32,216 nt of DNA, taken from positions 1 to 32,216 of the forward strand of contig NZ_RAZG01000048.1 of the NCBI RefSeq assembly GCF_003612565.1. The letters run 5' to 3'. The stretch comes from Roseburia sp. 1XD42-69 (GTDB lineage Bacteria; Bacillota; Clostridia; Lachnospirales; Lachnospiraceae). Below the pieces are notes generated by a model. The model did no database searches and was not told the origin of the DNA. It saw only the letters and a program-made list of their open reading frames with translations. Each line of letters begins with the position of its first letter. Positions within the stretch are counted from its first letter, which is position 1. Shown piece by piece: positions 29,310 through 32,216 of the stretch. A program made the translations under genes and the position numbers.

Positions 29310-29804
29310 TTATTTGCAGTTTTTGTCGATAGCAGGGTTAAAGGCATAGAAGTTCTTGGAATCTAAGTGCTCTTGGATAATGCGCAAGGCTTCGCCGAAA
29401 CGCTGGAAGTGTACTACTTCCCTTGCTCTTAAGAAACGGATTGGATCTATAACATCTGGATCTTTGACTACCCGTAAAATATTGTCATAAGTACTGCGGG
29501 CTTTTTGTTCTGCTGCCATATCTTCCACGATATCTGTGATAGGATCACCTTTTACCTGGAATTCACATGCGTTAAAAGGAACTCCTCCGGCGGCCTGAGG
29601 CCAGATACCCAGGGTGTGGTCAATATAGTAATCTCCAAAGCCGGACTCTTTAATTTCTTCCGGGGTAAGATTTCTTGTAAGCTGATGGACAATGGTGGCT
29701 ACCATTTCAAAATGTGCCATTTCTTCTGTACCCAGAGAAGCAGCGGTAATGTTCCACTTACTGTATTTTTGGACTGGCATGATACGGTGGGATTTCCGAT
29801 ACAT
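29310..29804 (-). pseudogene. cotJC: CotJC / manganese-catalase family protein, 5' truncated
   Basis: This 164-residue frame reads GTEEMAHFEMVATIVHQLTR, then NLTPEEIKESGFGDYYIDH, WPQAAGGVPFNACEFQVKGD, LRAREVVHFQRFGEALR and KNFYAFNP. It is the C-terminal three quarters of a CotJC-type spore coat or manganese catalase protein. The second, third and fourth metal-ligand segments (GTEEMAH and REVVHFQ) are present. The first ~45 residues with the opening metal-binding helix are lost. The M at 29804 is simply the first ATG after the breakpoint, with no ribosome binding site. The cotJA and cotJB partners are not visible. Confidence 0.8.
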
Positions 29805-29954
29805 AGCTTTTCGACGTTTGAACGGATAAAGAAGTATGATGAAAATGAAGATGCGGGGAATGTCGGGAAGCCTTATTCTATCGAGGTTAGAGATACGGAA
29901 AGAACGATAACTATATATGGCATTGCTTCAACGAGATTTGATATAGCAGGTTAA
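29805..29954 (+). pseudogene. unidentified C-terminal gene fragment
   Basis: In the plus direction an open stretch reads HSFSTFERIKKYDENEDAGN, then VGKPYSIEVRDTERTITIYG and IASTRFDIAG, ending at TAA 29952. It has protein-like composition and is followed by a good terminator, so it looks like the 3' end of a gene cut at about 29805. That is the breakpoint that also truncates cotJC from the other side. I cannot name the family. Confidence 0.4.
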
Positions 29955-29960
29955 ATTGTG

Positions 29961-30002
29961 TCAGACCTATTTGTTTTATTGTGGACAAGTAGGTCTGATT
30001 TT
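29961..30002 (+). terminator. strong rho-independent terminator
   Basis: TCAGACCTA (29961-29969) pairs perfectly with TAGGTCTGA (29990-29998), then TTTT. TTGT and ACAA extend the stem inside after one bulged base. It insulates the abiE operon from the gene remnant on the left. Confidence 0.85.
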
Positions 30003-30099
30003 ATGTAGTAAAGCACACAAGTATAAGATTTGAAGTTGTTCGATTTGATTCGCTTGATTTTTTTGCGTTGAATAGATATAATGTAGTAAAGCACACAAG
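30003..30099 (+). repeat. two 19-bp direct repeats upstream of abiEi
   Basis: ATGTAGTAAAGCACACAAG occurs at 30003-30021 and again, exactly, at 30081-30099, a 78-base period. The second copy overlaps the end of the -10 box and the transcription start. A role as regulator binding sites, or a scar of a local duplication, would explain them. Confidence 0.85.
30054..30082 (+). promoter_or_regulatory. promoter of abiEi-abiEii operon
   Basis: TTGATT (30054-30059), 17-base spacer, TATAAT (30077-30082). The transcript would carry a roughly 110-base leader containing the second direct repeat and the palindrome at 30140-30159. Confidence 0.75.
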
Positions 30100-30139
30100 C
30101 GATAAAAAATTTATGCGTATTTTAGTGCAGAGGTGAAAG

Positions 30140-30159
30140 TTTGGAAGTGAACTTCCAAA
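30140..30159. promoter_or_regulatory. 20-bp palindrome in abiE leader
   Basis: TTTGGAAGTGAACTTCCAAA: nine perfect pairs around GA, flanked by AGGT (30131-30134) and ACCT (30163-30166). It lies 30 bases before the AAGGAGG of abiEi (30190-30196). It could be the AbiEi operator, since AbiEi antitoxins are known to bind inverted repeats in their own promoter region, or an RNA hairpin in the leader. Confidence 0.6.
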
Positions 30160-30201
30160 TCTACCTGAAGGACGCAGTAAATGTGTCAGAAGGAGGCAAT
30201 A

Positions 30202-30810
30202 ATGCTAACACAGAATGATATAAGAATACTGAGCAAAATATTTTCTGATTATGGCTATGTCATGACAACGGCACAGCTTACAAATGAAAAATTGTTTTAT
30301 AGAGATATTCAACGTATGCTGGAACAAGGATTGATTGAAAGAATAAAAAGGGGCTGTTACCATTGGGTGGATGACTATGGTACGAGTGAGGTGGTTATTG
30401 TCAACCGCCTGTTCCCTGATGCAGTTCTTTGTATGGAAACAGCCCTTTTCTATTATAGATACAGTGACAGGAATCCCGCTGAATGGAATATTACCATTGA
30501 CAAAAATACTTCCAGAAAGCGCACAAATATAGATTATCCTTTCATTAAGGCTTATCGGGTTGAGCCAGAGCTGCTTTTCATTGGAAAAACAAAAGGAGAA
30601 ATTGACTTCCAAGAAGTTCATATTTATGACCGTGACCGTACCATTTGCGATGTGCTGAGGAATATGAATAAGATGGATAAAGAGATTTTTAATAAGGCAG
30701 TACAAGGCTATGTAAAAGACCAGAAAAAAAATATTCCGAACCTTATGCAGTACGCAAAGACTTTGCGGGTGCAAAAGCGTGTAAAGGATTTGATTGGAGT
30801 GTGGTTGTAA
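30202..30810 (+). CDS. abiEi: type IV toxin-antitoxin AbiEi family antitoxin
   Basis: A 202-residue protein. The N-terminal winged helix (DIRILSKIFSDYGYVMTTAQ, then LIERIKRGCYHWVD) is the AbiEi antitoxin domain that binds the operon's own DNA. The C-terminal half (LCMETALFYYRYSDRNPAEW, HIYDRDRTICDVLRN) is the usual AbiEi_1/2-type domain. ATG 30202 has AAGGAGG at 30190-30196; the in-frame ATG at 30181 lies upstream of that site and is rejected. Its stop overlaps the toxin start by one base, giving tight coupling. In this family the antitoxin counters the toxin without direct protein contact. Confidence 0.9.
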   Translation: MLTQNDIRILSKIFSDYGYVMTTAQLTNEKLFYRDIQRMLEQGLIERIKRGCYHWVDDYGTSEVVIVNRLFPDAVLCMETALFYYRYSDRNPAEWNITIDKNTSRKRTNIDYPFIKAYRVEPELLFIGKTKGEIDFQEVHIYDRDRTICDVLRNMNKMDKEIFNKAVQGYVKDQKKNIPNLMQYAKTLRVQKRVKDLIGVWL

Positions 30811-31706
30811 TGACAGATAAGGCGGCGTCTGTTCTTGCAAAATTGAAAAACAAAGCTAAGATTTCTGGAATCAGCTATCAACAGTGTTTGCAGTTGTTTA
30901 TGCAGGAGGAATTTTTGCGGAAACTTTCAAAATCTGGTTATGAAGACAATCTTATTCTGAAAGGCGGATTGTTTATCTATACGCTTACCAATTTTGAAAG
31001 CCGTGCAACCATAGATGTTGATTTCCTGCTTCGTGGATTTTCCAATACCATAGAAGATGTAAAAAGTATGATTGGTAAGATTATTGAGACATCAACAGGA
31101 AATGATTTTGTTTCCATGACAGCAAAGGGATTTGAAGAAATTTCCCCACAGAGGAAATACCACGGCATCAGCACTCAAATTATCGGTCAGATAAAAAATG
31201 TCCGTGTGCCGTTTAATGTTGATATTGGTGTGGGAGATATTATTGTGCCGAAAGCAGAGGAAAGAAGAATCAATACACAGCTTCCAGATTTTGAAAAGCC
31301 AGTGATAAAAACGTATTCTTTGGAAAGTACGATAGCAGAGAAATTTGACGCTATCTTGCAACGATTTGAATTGACCGGCAGGATGAAAGACTTTTACGAT
31401 ATATATTATCTGGCAAGAACATTCGATTTTGAGGGAGCGAAGCTACGGGCGGCAATTTTTGAAACATTGAAGAAAAGAGAAACACCTTATGACAGAGATA
31501 GCTTTAAGCGTATTCTGGCACTTTCCGAAGATGAAGATATACAGAAGCGGTGGAGATATTTTTTGAAAAATATGAAAGATGTTACGCTTGAATTTGAGGT
31601 AATAATTGCGGAGATTCAGACTTTCATTGAGCCTGTGTTTGATGCGATAGTGGATGAAGAAGAGTGGAAGAAGAATTGGACTTTCAAACAGAAATGGAAC
31701 AGATGA
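30810..31706 (+). CDS. abiEii: AbiEii-family nucleotidyltransferase toxin
   Basis: A 298-residue DNA polymerase beta-type nucleotidyltransferase. The active-site motifs are LKGGLFIY (G52-G53) with IDVDFL (D69 and D71), followed by the conserved EKFDAILQR and KDFYDIYYLAR. AbiEii toxins transfer nucleotides, and MenT-type relatives modify tRNA acceptor stems, which halts translation and gives abortive phage infection or element stabilisation. ATG 30810 shares its first base with the abiEi stop (TAATGA). The length and motifs are intact, so the pair is probably active. Confidence 0.92.
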   Translation: MTDKAASVLAKLKNKAKISGISYQQCLQLFMQEEFLRKLSKSGYEDNLILKGGLFIYTLTNFESRATIDVDFLLRGFSNTIEDVKSMIGKIIETSTGNDFVSMTAKGFEEISPQRKYHGISTQIIGQIKNVRVPFNVDIGVGDIIVPKAEERRINTQLPDFEKPVIKTYSLESTIAEKFDAILQRFELTGRMKDFYDIYYLARTFDFEGAKLRAAIFETLKKRETPYDRDSFKRILALSEDEDIQKRWRYFLKNMKDVTLEFEVIIAEIQTFIEPVFDAIVDEEEWKKNWTFKQKWNR

Positions 31707-31724
31707 ACAAAGGGGGGCTACAGA

Positions 31725-32036
31725 ATGGGTAAAGTTCTTGAATTGGAACAGAGGGAACAGGCAGGTTCTGGTTCATATAATCGTTTTGAGTATCAAGTTC
31801 ACTGGATTGTGTGTCATATTATAGGTCAACTTGAAAATAACGCAGAATGTATTGTTTTTTGTGAGTTTCATGACGATATGGCAGAATTTATACCAGAGAA
31901 AGAAGAGTACCAATTTTATCAAATTAAGACGAAAGAAGATTCTTCAGATTGGACGGTTGCGGAGTTATCAAAACGAGAAAAAAAGAAAAGTGGAGGATAT
32001 AAAAAATCCTTTTTAGGGTTTATATATCAATGTTAA
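31725..32036 (+). CDS. DUF4297-type nuclease domain protein, C-terminally truncated
   Basis: A 103-residue protein, LELEQREQAGSGSYNRFEYQ, then VHWIVCHIIGQ, CIVFCEFHDDMAEF, QFYQIKTKEDSSDWTVAELS. The order E-xx-E...S-Y-x-F-x-Y-Q...FCE-x-x-DD...Y-Q-IKTK is the N-terminal half of the DUF4297 (Cap4-like) domain, whose E/D/QxK residues form a PD-(D/E)XK-type nuclease centre used in anti-phage systems. All catalytic positions are present, but the frame ends soon after (SFLGFIYQC) while relatives are much longer. It starts 18 bases after abiEii, with GGGGGGC as a weak site. It is either a truncation or the start of a gene broken at about 32030. Confidence 0.72.
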   Translation: MGKVLELEQREQAGSGSYNRFEYQVHWIVCHIIGQLENNAECIVFCEFHDDMAEFIPEKEEYQFYQIKTKEDSSDWTVAELSKREKKKSGGYKKSFLGFIYQC

Positions 32037-32216
32037 CAACTTAGTAGTGGTATGACATTACAACAAGATTAAGCCATTGAACCAACAATAATAGATGATA
32101 GGAATGATAAAAATACACTAAAAAAGGGCGGACTTCCCCCTTGGTGCTATCAGCTGTTTTTTCATATAGTGGTTATATTGTAGAATGTAAAGAAGTTGGC
32201 ATCACCACCTTTCTTA
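32037..32216. other. unassigned AT-rich sequence at the right edge
   Basis: No open frame continues the DUF4297 homology on either strand. A GGGCGGACTTCCCCC partial dyad (32127-32142) and GGTG/CACC elements (32143 and 32205) could belong to the end of an insertion element, but I cannot identify one. Confidence 0.3.

Noticed and set aside
30205-30840. 211-codon minus-strand frame opposite abiEi
   Set aside because: It is a shadow of abiEi, which has clear family motifs and a good ribosome binding site. The minus frame has no protein-like motif.

Overview
The window looks like the chromosome of an anaerobic Gram-positive Firmicute, most likely a Lachnospiraceae-type Clostridia. The basis is strong AGGAGG ribosome binding sites, a ylxM-ffh-rpsP-khpA-rimM-trmD operon, VanR/VanS-like two-component genes, a collagen-like surface or spore protein, a cotJC remnant and debris of clostridial conjugative elements (TnpV, Cys-rich KTR protein, element-type sigma factor). 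The family assignment rests on protein resemblance recalled from memory, not on a search. No rRNA, tRNA or CRISPR array was recognised.

Layout. (1) 1-2.2 kb: a short DUF4157 protein with an HEAWH motif (the domain marks many cargo proteins of extracellular contractile injection systems), a 511-residue companion with a possible glycosyltransferase-like DxD segment, and a decayed AAA-ATPase-like relic. (2) 2.2-5.9 kb: the SRP/ribosome-maturation operon, with a hairpin terminator or attenuator before rimM and no rplS after trmD. (3) 5.9-9.0 kb: beta-carbonic anhydrase, an unknown protein and a CysN-like GTPase with a degenerate C-terminal domain. (4) 9.0-17.0 kb: an AgrA/AgrC-like pair without visible agrBD, a malY/patB fragment, a DUF1294 protein, then an OmpR-type regulator, histidine kinase, ABC ATPase and FtsX-type permease that look like a peptide-sensing or detoxification module. 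A direct repeat sits over the -35 region of the ABC promoter. (5) 17.0-24.9 kb: collagen-like protein, GyrI-like protein, FadR-type GntR regulator with a nearby palindrome, a shortened CAT-like acetyltransferase overlapping a methyltransferase, a three-gene set (XRE-membrane regulator plus two lipoproteins sharing a repeated module), exonuclease III and a VanY-type carboxypeptidase.

(6) 24.9-30.0 kb is a graveyard of mobile-element insertions. It holds a relic of an XRE-membrane protein, an MGMT-family gene with an internal deletion and frameshift, a Cys-rich KTR protein, an intact TetR-CPBP protease pair under a consensus promoter, tnpV, 5'-truncated cupin and 3'-truncated aldo/keto reductase genes, a sigma factor abutting a DUF6033-like gene tail to tail, and a 5'-truncated cotJC. 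(7) 30.0-32.2 kb: a defence-type locus. A terminator, 19-bp direct repeats, a promoter and a 20-bp palindrome precede abiEi-abiEii, a type IV toxin-antitoxin/abortive infection pair, followed by a truncated DUF4297 nuclease-like gene.

The most interesting points are the DUF4157 protein and its companion, the XRE/lipoprotein set with its repeated module, the CysN-like protein with a worn-out C-terminal domain, and the AbiE regulatory region with its DUF4297 neighbour.
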